The notes beneath the pieces are model-generated. The model was not told where the DNA came from. It did no database searches and saw nothing but the letters and a program-made list of their open reading frames with translations. This document shows, one piece after another, positions 1-9,668 of a stretch of 64,000 nt of DNA (its first letter is position 1; each line of letters opens with the position of its first letter). Origin of the DNA: Pantoea sp. Aalb. GTDB taxonomy: Bacteria; Pseudomonadota; Gammaproteobacteria; Enterobacterales; Enterobacteriaceae. Location: positions 62,001-126,000 of the forward strand of contig NZ_SZZU01000002.1 of NCBI RefSeq assembly GCF_009829985.1, read 5' to 3'. The translations under genes and the position numbers were made by a program.

Positions 1-692
1 GCTATTACAATATCTCCTTGTAAATTTTTTAATTTATGTTGAGGTAAATAATATAATGAGAGTTGTTTAGCTACTTTATTACGGTTGGCATTATCATAAC
101 TAGCTTGTATTGCTTGTATATCAATGTCTATTCCAATACTATGAGCTGCTCCAAGCTTTAATGCAGCGATAGCTAAAATACCTGAACCACAACCAAAATC
201 AACTACAGTTTTATCTCGTAGACATAAACTACTCAACCATGTTAGACATAGTGAAGTTGTTGGATGGATACCAGTACCAAATGCTAATCCTGGATCTAAT
301 ATTACATTAGTTGCAAGAGGATTAGGAATTTTACACCAACTTGGACAAATCCATAAATTTTTACCAAAATAAAGTGCATGGAAATTATTCATATGTTCTA
401 GTTGCCAATTTTTATCTTCAATATATTCTATTTTATAGTTACATTCCTCTAAATCTAATTTTAGAAAATGATTTAATTCAGATAAAATATTATTTATATT
501 AATTTTATTATCAAATAGAGCAATGACATTAGTTTTTTCCCATAATAACATTTCACCTGGAAGAGGTTCATATATTGGATTACTATTACAATCTTGAAAA
601 GTAATAGATAAAGCACCTATTCCTTTGAATTTATCACTTATAATTTTAGCATGTTCTTTAGTACTATTAATTGTAATTTGAATAAATGGCAT
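1..692 (-). CDS. prmA: Ribosomal protein L11 methyltransferase, 3' end cut by window start
   Basis: PrmA trimethylates ribosomal protein L11 using S-adenosylmethionine. My translation from the ATG at 690-692 begins MPFIQITINST and reads without interruption for about 230 residues to the window edge; the E. coli protein has 293. Visible family motifs are LDPGLAFGTGIHPTTSLCL and the SAM-binding DFGCGSGIL. The catalytic-domain end lies beyond position 1. It is co-oriented with accC, 70 bases downstream of that gene; E. coli has yhdT and panF between them, and these are missing here. No clear Shine-Dalgarno is visible. Identity is secure; completeness cannot be judged. Confidence 0.95.
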   Translation of the reverse strand, partial: MPFIQITINSTKEHAKIISDKFKGIGALSITFQDCNSNPIYEPLPGEMLLWEKTNVIALFDNKININNILSELNHFLKLDLEECNYKIEYIEDKNWQLEHMNNFHALYFGKNLWICPSWCKIPNPLATNVILDPGLAFGTGIHPTTSLCLTWLSSLCLRDKTVVDFGCGSGILAIAALKLGAAHSIGIDIDIQAIQASYDNANRNKVAKQLSLYYLPQHKLKNLQGDIVI

Positions 693-762
693 GATTTTAA
701 AAAAGGTTGTAAAATATGAGCAATATTATATGTATTTAAAACTAATAAAAATCATGTTTTCT

Positions 763-2100
763 CTAAATAAAATTTTCTTCTAGAAAATGTATGTTAGTTC
801 TAGCTTGTTGAAAATTTTTATTATACATAATTTTCATATGTAATTCGATGTTTGTTTTTATTCCATCAATAATTAATTCTGTTAATGCATTTTTCATTCG
901 AGAAATAGCTACATTACGATTTTCACCATATGTAATTAGCTTACCGATCATTGAATCATAGTAAGAAGATACGTTATATCCAGCATAAATATGAGATTCC
1001 CAACGAACTCCAAATCCTCCTGGTGCGTGAAAGCGTGTAATTTTTCCTGGACTAGGGAGAAAAGTATTAGGATCTTCAGCGTTAATTCGACACTCTATTG
1101 CATGACCACAAACTACTATATCTTTTTGTTTAATAAATAATGGTTGACCAGATGCAATACGTAATTGTTCTTTTATTAGATCTATCCCAGTAATCATCTC
1201 TGTAACTGTATGCTCTACTTGGATACGAGGATTCATTTCTATAAAATAAAACTCACCATTTTCATATAAAAATTCAAATGTACCTACGCTACGGTAACCG
1301 ATATTAATACAAGCATTTACACATTGTTTAGCAATATAACGAGATAATGTTGGTGTAATAGCTGGAGCCGGTGCTTCTTCGATGATCTTTTGGTGACGAC
1401 GTTGCATAGAACAATCACGTTCTGAAAGATGAAGAACATTACCTTGACCATCAGCTAATACTTGAATCTCAATATGACGAGGTTTTTCAAGGTATTTTTC
1501 CATATATACCATATCGTTACTAAAAGTTGCTTTAGCTTCTGCTTTAATTATATTAATTGACTGTTCAAGTTCTTGATCACGATATACAACTTGCATTCCA
1601 CGACCACCACCACCAGCAGAAGCTTTAATAATTACTGGATATCCAATGTGCTTAGCAAAAGCACGGAGTTTATTCATGTTTTCAGTTAATGGACCATCAA
1701 ATCCTGGCACTGTTAGTATACCAGCCTTTTTCATTGCATTAATTGCTGAAACTTTATTACCCATTAAGCGAATCGTATCTGCTTTTGGTCCTATAAAAAT
1801 AAAACCAGAGCGCTCTACTTGTTCGGCAAAATCAGCATTTTCAGATAGAAAACCATAACCTGGATGAATCGCAACTGACCCAGTAATTTCTGCAGCAGAA
1901 ATTAATGCAGGAATATTCAGGTAACTTTTTAATGATTGAGGCGGTCCAATACAAACACTTTCATCTGCTAAAAGAACATGTTTTAGATCTCTATCCGCTG
2001 TAGAATGTACTGCTACAGTTTTTATACCTAGCTCTTTGCAAGCACGTAAAATACGTAAAGCAATTTCACCACGATTAGCAATTAAAATTTTATCCAGCAT
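763..2100 (-). CDS. accC: Biotin carboxylase subunit of acetyl-CoA carboxylase
   Basis: AccC carboxylates the biotin on AccB with bicarbonate and ATP, the first half reaction of malonyl-CoA synthesis for fatty acids. The 445-residue product matches the usual length (449 in E. coli). It has the ATP-grasp glycine-rich loop KASAGGGGRGM near residue 160, the catalytic segment EMNPRIQVEHTVTEM near 290, and the N-terminal ILIANRGEIALRI typical of the biotin carboxylase fold. An AAGG Shine-Dalgarno precedes the ATG. It is the second gene of an accB-accC pair 34 bases apart, as in E. coli. The transferase subunits AccA and AccD are not in this window, so fatty acid synthesis is inferred to depend on genes elsewhere. 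Confidence 0.98.
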   Translation of the reverse strand: MLDKILIANRGEIALRILRACKELGIKTVAVHSTADRDLKHVLLADESVCIGPPQSLKSYLNIPALISAAEITGSVAIHPGYGFLSENADFAEQVERSGFIFIGPKADTIRLMGNKVSAINAMKKAGILTVPGFDGPLTENMNKLRAFAKHIGYPVIIKASAGGGGRGMQVVYRDQELEQSINIIKAEAKATFSNDMVYMEKYLEKPRHIEIQVLADGQGNVLHLSERDCSMQRRHQKIIEEAPAPAITPTLSRYIAKQCVNACINIGYRSVGTFEFLYENGEFYFIEMNPRIQVEHTVTEMITGIDLIKEQLRIASGQPLFIKQKDIVVCGHAIECRINAEDPNTFLPSPGKITRFHAPGGFGVRWESHIYAGYNVSSYYDSMIGKLITYGENRNVAISRMKNALTELIIDGIKTNIELHMKIMYNKNFQQARTNIHFLEENFI

Positions 2101-2134
2101 ATTTTGCCTTATTATTCTAATTCTATTGAAATTA

Positions 2135-2605
2135 TTATTCTATTATTATAAGAGGTTCGTCAAATTCAACCGATTGTCCAGTTTCTACTAAAATAGCTTT
2201 AATAATTCCTGATTTATCAGCATCTATTCGATTCATCATTTTCATTGCTTCTACTATACATAAAGTATCCCCTACATTAACTTTTTGACCGACTTCTATG
2301 AATGGTTTTGCTTGAGGACTAGGTGTATTATAAAAAGTACCAACCATTGGTGAACGAACAATATAGCTACTTACTTCTGTTTTTTTAATTTGAGGTTTTT
2401 CAGATAAGATAGTAGATGATACAGATGATTTTGTAAGTGCAAGCTGCGATATTGTGGGTTTAGAAGTTTGTTCTTGCATAGAAGAAGTGAGATTAATACC
2501 CGAGCGATTAATACGAATTGAATCTTCGCCTTCAGATATTTCTAATTCATAAATTTTGGATTTTTCAACTATTTTAATTAGTTTTTTAATTTTACGTATA
2601 TCCAT
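2135..2605 (-). CDS. accB: Biotin carboxyl carrier protein of acetyl-CoA carboxylase
   Basis: AccB carries the biotin that AccC carboxylates. The C-terminal biotinyl domain contains EAMKMMNRI, whose lysine is the biotinylation site, and the middle is the usual flexible linker rich in Ser, Thr and Gln. I chose the ATG at 2603-2605 because the protein then starts MDIRKIKKL, exactly like E. coli BCCP, and has the same 156-residue length. An in-frame ATG five codons upstream (2620) is also possible and would put the start only 3 bases after the aroQ stop. The gene sits between aroQ and accC on the same strand and is probably cotranscribed with both. Confidence 0.97.
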   Translation of the reverse strand: MDIRKIKKLIKIVEKSKIYELEISEGEDSIRINRSGINLTSSMQEQTSKPTISQLALTKSSVSSTILSEKPQIKKTEVSSYIVRSPMVGTFYNTPSPQAKPFIEVGQKVNVGDTLCIVEAMKMMNRIDADKSGIIKAILVETGQSVEFDEPLIIIE

Positions 2606-2623
2606 GAGGATAGTTTCCATACT

Positions 2624-3085
2624 CTATATATTTACTTTAGAAATGGATAGTCTTTTTATTGCTGTTTGTAAAGCCCAGGTATATCCATCTATACCTATAC
2701 CGCATATCACACCTGCTGATATATCAGAAAAATATGAATAATGTCGAAAAGGTTCACGCGCATGTACATTTGAAATATGTATTTCAATAAAAGGAATATT
2801 TACTGCTAAAAGAGCATCACGCAACGCAATGCTTGTATGAGTAAATGCAGCAGGATTAATTATAATATAATCTACATTATCTCGTCCTTTATGAATACGA
2901 TCAATTAATTGAAATTCTGCATTAGATTGTAAATGACTTAATTTTACGTTATTTTCATTAGCTTTTTGAGTTAAATTATCAATAATTTTTGATATAGTAA
3001 TATCACCGTAATTTTTGGGTTCGCGTATTCCTAATAAATTTAAATTAGGTCCATTTAAAACTAATACATGAAATCTTTGTTTCAT
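2624..3085 (-). CDS. aroQ: Type II 3-dehydroquinate dehydratase
   Basis: AroQ converts 3-dehydroquinate to 3-dehydroshikimate in the shikimate pathway. The 153-residue product has the type II signatures: LNGPNLNLLGIREP with the catalytic arginine followed by the active-site tyrosine in NYG, the INPAAFTHTSIALRDAL segment, and the IEIHISNVHAREPFRHYS segment with the catalytic histidine. It lies directly upstream of accB, an arrangement known in many gammaproteobacteria; E. coli K-12 itself uses the unrelated type I AroD. In a symbiont, keeping this step fits provision of aromatic amino acids or folate precursors, which is inference. Confidence 0.97.
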   Translation of the reverse strand: MKQRFHVLVLNGPNLNLLGIREPKNYGDITISKIIDNLTQKANENNVKLSHLQSNAEFQLIDRIHKGRDNVDYIIINPAAFTHTSIALRDALLAVNIPFIEIHISNVHAREPFRHYSYFSDISAGVICGIGIDGYTWALQTAIKRLSISKVNI

Positions 3086-4569
3086 TTATTTCTTATCCTT
3101 ATCTTCTAAAATTATTGTGGCATAAAATATCTCAATATATTTAATCTATTACCTCAAAATAAATAAAATTTATATTTATTCTAAAAAAATTTTTTTTATT
3201 TCGTTTCAAATAATATTAAAAGACTTGTATGAATGATAAAACTAATTTAAAGATATTTAATTAGTTATATTTTAACTTTGATATTTAGAATATTTAATAT
3301 TTTAATATAGCTATAGAGGATAACAATAAACCATATTAATTTGAATTCGCATGATAGAGTAAATTAATGTTCGTTATCATATTATAACATTGTTTAGAAT
3401 TAATTATATACTGAATAATATATTCAGCTTGTGTATAACATAAATAAACAAAAATTTTAATTTATTTATGTTATACACTATAGTATAGTGATCAATGATA
3501 CTTTTCATATCAAATTAAATAATTATTGTTGTTAACAAATTGAAAGTTTTTAATTAAAATATTTTCTATTATTCATTTTATTTTATCTCTAATATGTAAC
3601 ATACATATAAAATAGTTTACTCAAAATAATAATTAAATTTAATAAATAATTATTTAACTCATTAAAAATCATATATTTGATTTATTTTATTTATAAAAAA
3701 ATTAAAATTATTTAAAATTAATTTATTATTTATATATAATACATGTTATGTTAATAACATAATTAAAGATTTATTTATTTACTAATTAATTGATTAAAAT
3801 TTAAATATTTTCTATTAATAATATTGTTACTAATGATTTTTATATATTTAAGCTCTTTTACTTTTAATTATTAGTATTTAGGTATATTTGTTATTTTATA
3901 TTCAAATGGCTATATAAATTATATAGTAATAGTATTAACTATTATATATTTTAAAAGTTTATATATAGTTAATATTTAAAAATAATTCTAAATTAGTTAA
4001 GTAATGAATTCAATTATTGTGAAGATAATATCTTTATTCATAAGAAATCAATTTCTTTTTGTAAGATTGTATTTATTATATAGTATTTTAAAATTAAGTT
4101 AATGAATTTATTATTATAAAATAATAAAAAATAGGATTTTTAAAAAATTAACTAATGATATAAATGTAGTATAAATCAGTATATAGGTATGTTACATTTT
4201 TAAGTTTAAGTGGTAAAATACTTATATATACATAAATATTTATGTTTTCATGGTTTATTACCATAATTTAGCATTTAATTTTTTAATATTCAAATTTGAG
4301 ATTTGAAACTAATAAATTAACGTTTATTATTAATAAATAGATTTCAATCAAATATATTGAAAAATATTTTTTTATTTAGAATATAAAATATTCAAAAGAA
4401 CATTTTTTTAGTAAAAATTTATATATTTAAAATATATAATAATAACTAAGAAATTATTCATTATATTTTCTCACTTAAATAAGAATATTTCTCAATATTG
4501 AAATAACTTTATATCGCTGATAAAGTAAATAAATTTGCTCTCTTTACATGAAGGATTATTTCTATTAGC
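3086..4569. other. 1.5-kb gene-free spacer between aroQ and mreB
   Basis: In E. coli the genes csrD and acuI (yhdH) lie in the corresponding interval. I see no readable remnant of either. The stretch is extremely AT-rich and must hold the divergent promoters of the aroQ-accB-accC and mreBCD units, though no promoter stands out by eye. Its one striking structure is the perfect inverted repeat at 3431-3478, described separately. Confidence 0.7.
3430..3479. repeat. 18-bp perfect inverted repeat with DnaA-box-like ends
   Basis: The arms GTGTATAACATAAATAAA (3431-3448) and its exact complement (3461-3478) flank a 12-base spacer. With the base at 3430 the left arm holds TTATACACA on the minus strand (3438 to 3430), which fits the DnaA-box consensus TTATNCACA; the right arm holds TTATACACT at 3471-3479, one mismatch. 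No U-run follows on either strand, so it does not look like an intrinsic terminator. Function unknown. Confidence 0.75.
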
Positions 4570-5613
4570 ATGTTTAAAAAATTTCGTGGTATGTTTTCTA
4601 ATGATTTATCTATTGATTTAGGTACAGCAAATACTTTAATTTATGTAAAAGAGCAAGGTATTGTATTAAATGAACCTTCTGTGGTTGCTATTAGACAAGA
4701 TCGTGCTGGTTCTCCTAAGAGTGTAGCAGCTGTTGGATATCATGCAAAACAAATGTTAGGTCGTACACCAGGTAATATTGCTGCTATACGTCCCATGAAA
4801 GATGGTGTTATAGCTGATTTTTTTGTAACGGAAAAAATGCTCCAACATTTTATTAAACAAGTACATAGTAATAGTTTTATGCGACCTAGTCCATGTGTTC
4901 TTGTATGCGTACCAGTTGGTGCAACTCAAGTTGAACGTCGTGCAATCCGTGAATCTGCTCAAGGTGCTGGAGCTCGTGAAGTTTTTTTAATTGAAGAACC
5001 TATGGCTGCAGCAATTGGTTCTGGTCTTCCTGTTTCAGAAGCTACAGGCTCAATGGTTGTTGATATAGGTGGAGGTACTACTGAAGTAGCAGTTATATCG
5101 TTAAATGGTGTTGTTTATTCTTCTTCTGTACGTATTGGTGGAGATCGTTTTGATGAAGCTATTATTAATTACGTACGTCGTAACTATGGTTCTTTAATTG
5201 GTGAGGCAACTGCAGAACGTATTAAACATGAAATTGGTTCTGCATATCCTGGAGACGAAGTTCGAGAGATTGAAGTACGTGGTCGTAATCTAGCAGAAGG
5301 TGTTCCACGTAGTTTTACTTTGAGTTCTAATGAAATATTAGAAGCACTTCAAGAACCATTGACTGGTATTGTTAGTGCTGTAATGGTAGCACTTGAACAG
5401 TGTCCTCCAGAATTGGCATCTGATATTTCTGAGAGAGGTATGGTATTAACTGGAGGTGGAGCACTATTGCGTAATTTAGATCGTTTATTAAGAGAAGAAA
5501 CTGGTATTCCAGTTGTTATAGCTGATGATCCTTTAACATGCGTAGCCCGTGGTGGTGGTAAAGCATTAGAAATGATTGATATGCATGGTGGTGATTTATT
5601 TAGCGAAGAGTGA
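4570..5613 (+). CDS. mreB: Rod-shape determining protein MreB (bacterial actin)
   Basis: MreB forms membrane-associated actin-like filaments that direct elongasome peptidoglycan synthesis. The 347-residue product equals the E. coli length. Actin-fold ATP-binding signatures are visible: DLGTANTLIYV near residue 17, DIGGGTTEVAV near 165, and LTGGGALL near 290. The N-terminal MFKKFRGMFS is the amphipathic membrane-binding start of this family. An AAGGA lies 14 bases before the ATG, rather far. It heads mreB-mreC-mreD. Base composition is visibly less AT-rich than the flanking DNA, as expected for a strongly constrained gene. Confidence 0.99.
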   Translation: MFKKFRGMFSNDLSIDLGTANTLIYVKEQGIVLNEPSVVAIRQDRAGSPKSVAAVGYHAKQMLGRTPGNIAAIRPMKDGVIADFFVTEKMLQHFIKQVHSNSFMRPSPCVLVCVPVGATQVERRAIRESAQGAGAREVFLIEEPMAAAIGSGLPVSEATGSMVVDIGGGTTEVAVISLNGVVYSSSVRIGGDRFDEAIINYVRRNYGSLIGEATAERIKHEIGSAYPGDEVREIEVRGRNLAEGVPRSFTLSSNEILEALQEPLTGIVSAVMVALEQCPPELASDISERGMVLTGGGALLRNLDRLLREETGIPVVIADDPLTCVARGGGKALEMIDMHGGDLFSEE

Positions 5614-5723
5614 TTTTTTATTATTTAATATTTATGAGTTAAATAAAGAACCTTAACGTTATGATTATGTATCATAATATATATTGAACGTTGTTTCTTA
5701 ATTTTAAGGAACACATAAAATTT

Positions 5724-6611
5724 ATGAAATTAATTATTAATAAGTTAATTCCTTTGCATTTACGGTTTTTTTTGATATTTATTATGGCTATAGTTTTAAT
5801 TATCGCCGATAGTCGTATATATTCTTTTATTAAAATTAGAAGTTCTTTAGATATATCGGTGAGTCCATTATATTTTTTAATAAATGAAGTACGTCAATTT
5901 TTTGATACTGTTTCTCAAAAATTAATATCATATAAAAATCTTAAAGTAGATAATAAAAAATTACAGCGTGAACTTTTTTTAAAAAGTAGTGAGGTATTAT
6001 TACTAAAACACTACAAAGAGGAGAGTATATCTCTACGTAAATTACTTGGTTCACCTTTGTATCAAAATGAATATAAAATTATTACTAATGTACTTTCTTT
6101 AGGTAATAATCCTTATATAGATCAATTGATTATAGATAAAGGAAGCGCTAATGGAGTTTATAAAGGACAGGCAGTCATTGATGATAAAGGTGTTGTAGGT
6201 CAAGTCATGTCAGTTAGCCGGTTAACTAGTCGTGTACTACTTATTTGTGATATATTACATGCTATACCAATCCAAATATTACGTAATGATATTCGCATGA
6301 TTGCTTCTGGTAATGGATGTAATAATGAATTACAATTAGAACATTTGCCAAAAAATATCGATATTCGTGTTGGTGATATTTTGGTTGCTTCAGGTATAGG
6401 CAATCGTTTCCCAGAAGGTTATCCAGTGGCTATAGTTTCCTCAGTTAAACCCAATTTTAAACATTCTGAAACTATTATTCAAGCACATCCAACAGCTAGT
6501 TTTAAACAAATGAATTATTTATTACTATGGAGTACCCATCATAATACTATAACTTCAAAAGAGGTTAATCGTATTGCTAATACACGGTTGATGCATATTA
6601 TGTCAAAGTAA
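5724..6611 (+). CDS. mreC: Rod-shape determining protein MreC
   Basis: MreC is a bitopic inner-membrane protein linking MreB filaments to periplasmic cell-wall enzymes. I start at the ATG at 5724 (MKLIINKLIPLHLRF), preceded by AAGGA; this places the single transmembrane helix at residues 12-28, followed by ADSR as in E. coli. Then come the coiled coil and two beta-barrel domains, with conserved stretches DKGVVGQV, LTSRVLLICD and RFPEGYPVA. The product is about 295 residues against 367 in E. coli; the missing part is the proline- and alanine-rich C-terminal tail, which is poorly conserved in the family. Confidence 0.96.
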   Translation: MKLIINKLIPLHLRFFLIFIMAIVLIIADSRIYSFIKIRSSLDISVSPLYFLINEVRQFFDTVSQKLISYKNLKVDNKKLQRELFLKSSEVLLLKHYKEESISLRKLLGSPLYQNEYKIITNVLSLGNNPYIDQLIIDKGSANGVYKGQAVIDDKGVVGQVMSVSRLTSRVLLICDILHAIPIQILRNDIRMIASGNGCNNELQLEHLPKNIDIRVGDILVASGIGNRFPEGYPVAIVSSVKPNFKHSETIIQAHPTASFKQMNYLLLWSTHHNTITSKEVNRIANTRLMHIMSK

Positions 6612-6671
6612 GAATAATAGATTAACTAAAATATCTTATAAAGAAACCTTAAATACTTTTGGAAGTAAATT

Positions 6672-7145
6672 TTGATTAATTATCGTATCCAAAATCGCTT
6701 TATTATTTCTTTATCTTTTATGATTGCCATCATTTTACAAATAATACCTTTACCAATACGTACATGTATATTTTACCCATCATGGGTTTTATTAACCTTT
6801 ATTTATTGGACTAGTGTTTTTCCATATTTATTTAATTTAAGAATTATTTTTATTCTAGGAATATTTATAGATCTAATAATTGGAACCACTTTAGGAGTAC
6901 ATGCATTAGCATTTATAGTTATTTCTTATTTTTTAATAGTTTTAAAACTTCATCTATTCCTTAAATTAGCTATTTGGTATCAGATACTGATTATTATGTT
7001 ATTGTCTTTATTTGTAAAAATAATTATTTTTTTATTAAATTTTTTGGTTATTCATATTTCATTTCAATCAGAAATATTTTGGAATGCAATTGTTGATGGT
7101 ATAATCTGGCCTGTAATTTCATTTTTAATAAAAAAAAATTGCTAA
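6672..7145 (+). CDS. mreD: Rod-shape determining protein MreD
   Basis: MreD is the polytopic membrane subunit of the elongasome. The product of 157 residues is almost entirely hydrophobic, with about five membrane segments, and keeps the family pattern PSWVLLTFIYW, DLIIGTTLGVHAL and a C-terminal DGIIWPVISFL. The start is a TTG at 6672: translation MINYRIQNRF aligns with the E. coli N-terminus MASYRSQGRW, and GGAAG lies at a suitable distance. It follows mreC by 60 bases on the same strand. Identity rests on context and these motifs. Confidence 0.94.
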   Translation: MINYRIQNRFIISLSFMIAIILQIIPLPIRTCIFYPSWVLLTFIYWTSVFPYLFNLRIIFILGIFIDLIIGTTLGVHALAFIVISYFLIVLKLHLFLKLAIWYQILIIMLLSLFVKIIIFLLNFLVIHISFQSEIFWNAIVDGIIWPVISFLIKKNC

Positions 7146-7807
7146 TGTTTTTGCATTTATTAATAATAATAGAATTTTTATTCTTATTTTTTTGTTAAAT
7201 TTATTCAATTTAATTAACATCAAATATTATTACTATTAGTAATACCATACATTAGTTAATGTATTGGAGAAGAAATTATCAAAATTAACTAATTTTATTA
7301 TACATTTAATATTTTAAATACATTTATTTCATTCTTAGAATGCGAAAAAACTAGTATAGTAATTAAATACTATATTACTTTCTTTCATTAAAGAACTATG
7401 ATACTTTTAGTATATTTATTTAAATCACTAATATTATGAAGCATATAATTTATTACATCATAAAAGTAAAATTTATATAAACATCAAAAAATTAAAGTAC
7501 CTTCATGTAACATTCTTTAAAAGATAAGAATTATTATTAAAACTAAATTTAGTTAAACCCATTTTAATATAATTTATGTAATTTTATTATCAATTAATTT
7601 ATAGTCAAAAAGTAAAACATTATATTTTTAACTAAAAAACTATTTAATTTTACACTGCCACTTTTATTTATTTTTATCTATTAAAATAAATAAAAAAAAT
7701 GAGTAATATAAAAATATTGTAATGTATTTTACATTAACTTATTAATGTAAATTTACTGTATATTTCATTAGTTTATGATGTTATAAACTCTTAATAAGAA
7801 GGGAATA
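7146..7807. other. Gene-free spacer between mreD and tldD
   Basis: E. coli has yhdE (maf), rng and yhdP between mreD and tldD. None is recognisable here. The only structure near the start is a weak hairpin with a T-run just after mreD (7171-7192). The last 100 bases should hold the tldD promoter; I cannot assign it. Confidence 0.6.
7171..7192 (+). terminator. Weak candidate terminator of mreBCD
   Basis: AGAAT and ATTCT form a five-base-pair stem around TTTT, 25 bases after the mreD stop, followed by a run TATTTTTTT. The stem is short and AT-rich, so the call is tentative. Confidence 0.35.
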
Positions 7808-9259
7808 ATGACTATAAAATTAGTAAGTGAACAGCTATTAGCTGCCAATAACATTAATCAACATGATCTTCTCTCTTTATTAGAATATCTTTCAGGACGT
7901 TGTTTAGATTATGCTGATTTATATTTTCAATCCAGCATTCATGAAGATTGGGTACTAGAAGATAAAATTATTAAAGATGGTTCTTATAATATAGATCAAG
8001 GAGTGGGTATACGTGCTGTTAGAAAGGATAAAACTGGCTTTGCTTACTCTGATCAAATTTCGCTGAATACACTACGTCAGTCTGCAGAAACTGCTCGTAA
8101 TATTGTACGTGAAGATTCTAATGGAAAAATACATGTATTATCGGCAATAATGAACCGTTCACTATATGATTCAATTAATCCACTAGATAGTTTAACGCGT
8201 GAATATAAAATTGAACTATTACGTCGAATAGATAAAATAGCACGTGATACCGATCCACGAGTTCAGCAAGTAAATGCAGTTTTAAGTGGTATATATGAAC
8301 AAGTGTTAATTGTAGCAACAGATGGAACTTTAGCTGCCGATATAAGACCTCTAGTACGTCTTTCGATTAGTGTTCAGGTAGAAGAACAAGGTAAGCGTGA
8401 ACGTGGTTCAAGCGGAGGTGGTGCTCGTACTGGATATGACTTTTTTTTATCATCTGATAAGAACGGTGAAGTATTAGTAGATATATGGACTCGTGAAGCA
8501 GTACGTATAGCATTAGTGAATCTATCTGCAATTGCTACTCCTGCCGGTACTTTACCAGTAGTCCTTGGTCCTGGTTGGCCAGGTATATTATTACATGAAG
8601 CTATTGGACATGGTTTAGAAGGTGATTTTAACCGCCGTTCTACATCAGTATTCAGTGGTAAAATTGGACAATTAGTAGCTTCTGAACTTTGTACAGTAGT
8701 TGATGATGGTACTCTTAAAGGATTGCGAGGTTCATTATCTATTGATGATGAAGGAGTTCCAAGTCAATATAATATATTAATTAAAAATGGAATATTAAAG
8801 AATTATATGCAAGATAAATTAAATGCACGTCTGATGGGAATGAATCCAACAGGAAATGGACGTCGTGAATCTTATGCATATTTACCTATGCCTCGAATGA
8901 CTAATACCTACATGCTATCTGGTAGCTCTACTCCGGAAGAGATCATTGAAAGTGTAGAATTTGGATTATATGCACCTAATTTTAATGGAGGTCAAGTGGA
9001 TATTACTTCTGGAAAATTTGTGTTTTCTACATCAGAAGCTTATATTATTAAAAAAGGTAAAGTAATGAATCCTGTTAAAGGTGCTACTTTAATTGGTTCT
9101 GGTATTGAAGTAATGCAACAAATATCAATGGTTGGTAATGATCTAGCCTTTGATAAAGGTACTGGTATTTGTGGTAAAGATGGTCAAAGTGTTCCAGTAG
9201 GTGTCGGTCAACCTACCCTTAAAATAAATCAATTAATTGTAGGTGGGACTGTTATATAA
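7808..9259 (+). CDS. tldD: TldD, metalloprotease subunit of TldD/TldE
   Basis: TldD pairs with TldE (PmbA) to form a zinc protease that degrades unfolded peptides; in E. coli it processes microcin B17 and CcdA. The product is 483 residues (481 in E. coli). The zinc motif HEAIGH is at about residues 263-268 inside LLHEAIGHGLEGDF, followed by the conserved GKIGQLVASELCTVVDDGT region and the C-terminal GICGKDGQSVPVGVGQPT stretch. An AAGGGA precedes the ATG. Its partner pmbA is at 46238-47578, so the complete heterodimer is encoded in this window. Its retention in so small a genome suggests a housekeeping peptide-turnover role, which is inference. Confidence 0.98.
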   Translation: MTIKLVSEQLLAANNINQHDLLSLLEYLSGRCLDYADLYFQSSIHEDWVLEDKIIKDGSYNIDQGVGIRAVRKDKTGFAYSDQISLNTLRQSAETARNIVREDSNGKIHVLSAIMNRSLYDSINPLDSLTREYKIELLRRIDKIARDTDPRVQQVNAVLSGIYEQVLIVATDGTLAADIRPLVRLSISVQVEEQGKRERGSSGGGARTGYDFFLSSDKNGEVLVDIWTREAVRIALVNLSAIATPAGTLPVVLGPGWPGILLHEAIGHGLEGDFNRRSTSVFSGKIGQLVASELCTVVDDGTLKGLRGSLSIDDEGVPSQYNILIKNGILKNYMQDKLNARLMGMNPTGNGRRESYAYLPMPRMTNTYMLSGSSTPEEIIESVEFGLYAPNFNGGQVDITSGKFVFSTSEAYIIKKGKVMNPVKGATLIGSGIEVMQQISMVGNDLAFDKGTGICGKDGQSVPVGVGQPTLKINQLIVGGTVI

Positions 9260-9668
9260 TCTTACTATTTAAATAAAAAATTTACATACTAATTTAGTAT
9301 TCATAGACACATTAAATATATGCAAGCCTACATGTCTTGAAATGAGATACGCAAGGAAGCAAATATATCAATTTGCAATTTGAAGTAGCTAATTTAAAAA
9401 ATTCATATTTTAATATTAATTTAAATTTCTTATAAAAAGATAATAGTGTAAATCAAATATATTAATTTTATTTTTAATTAAATCCATCTTTATATAGATA
9501 GATAGCAATTATCTATTATTCAATACAATCTAACTTATAAATATTTTACTTTTTTAATTTATACTTTCATTTTAATAGATTAATAATTTTCTTGTTTTGT
9601 AATTATAAATGTTATTTATAATAACATTTATAATTATATTACTCTTAACTTATAAAAAATAATTACTA
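9260..9668. other. Spacer between convergent tldD and argR
   Basis: No gene is recognisable. Bases 9320-9390 are less AT-rich than the rest and could be a residue of a lost gene, but I cannot align it to anything. A strong hairpin sits at 9600-9636. Confidence 0.55.
9600..9636. terminator. Hairpin between convergent tldD and argR, possible bidirectional terminator
   Basis: A perfect 16-base-pair stem (left arm 9600-9615, right arm 9621-9636) closes a 5-base loop TTATA. It lies 33 bases beyond the argR stop and 340 beyond tldD. Neither side has a strong T-run, so terminator function is inferred from stem length and the convergent context. Confidence 0.45.

Noticed and set aside
2606..2620. 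Five-residue N-terminal extension of AccB
   Set aside because: The downstream ATG aligns exactly with the E. coli start MDIRKIKKL; the extension cannot be excluded but has no support.
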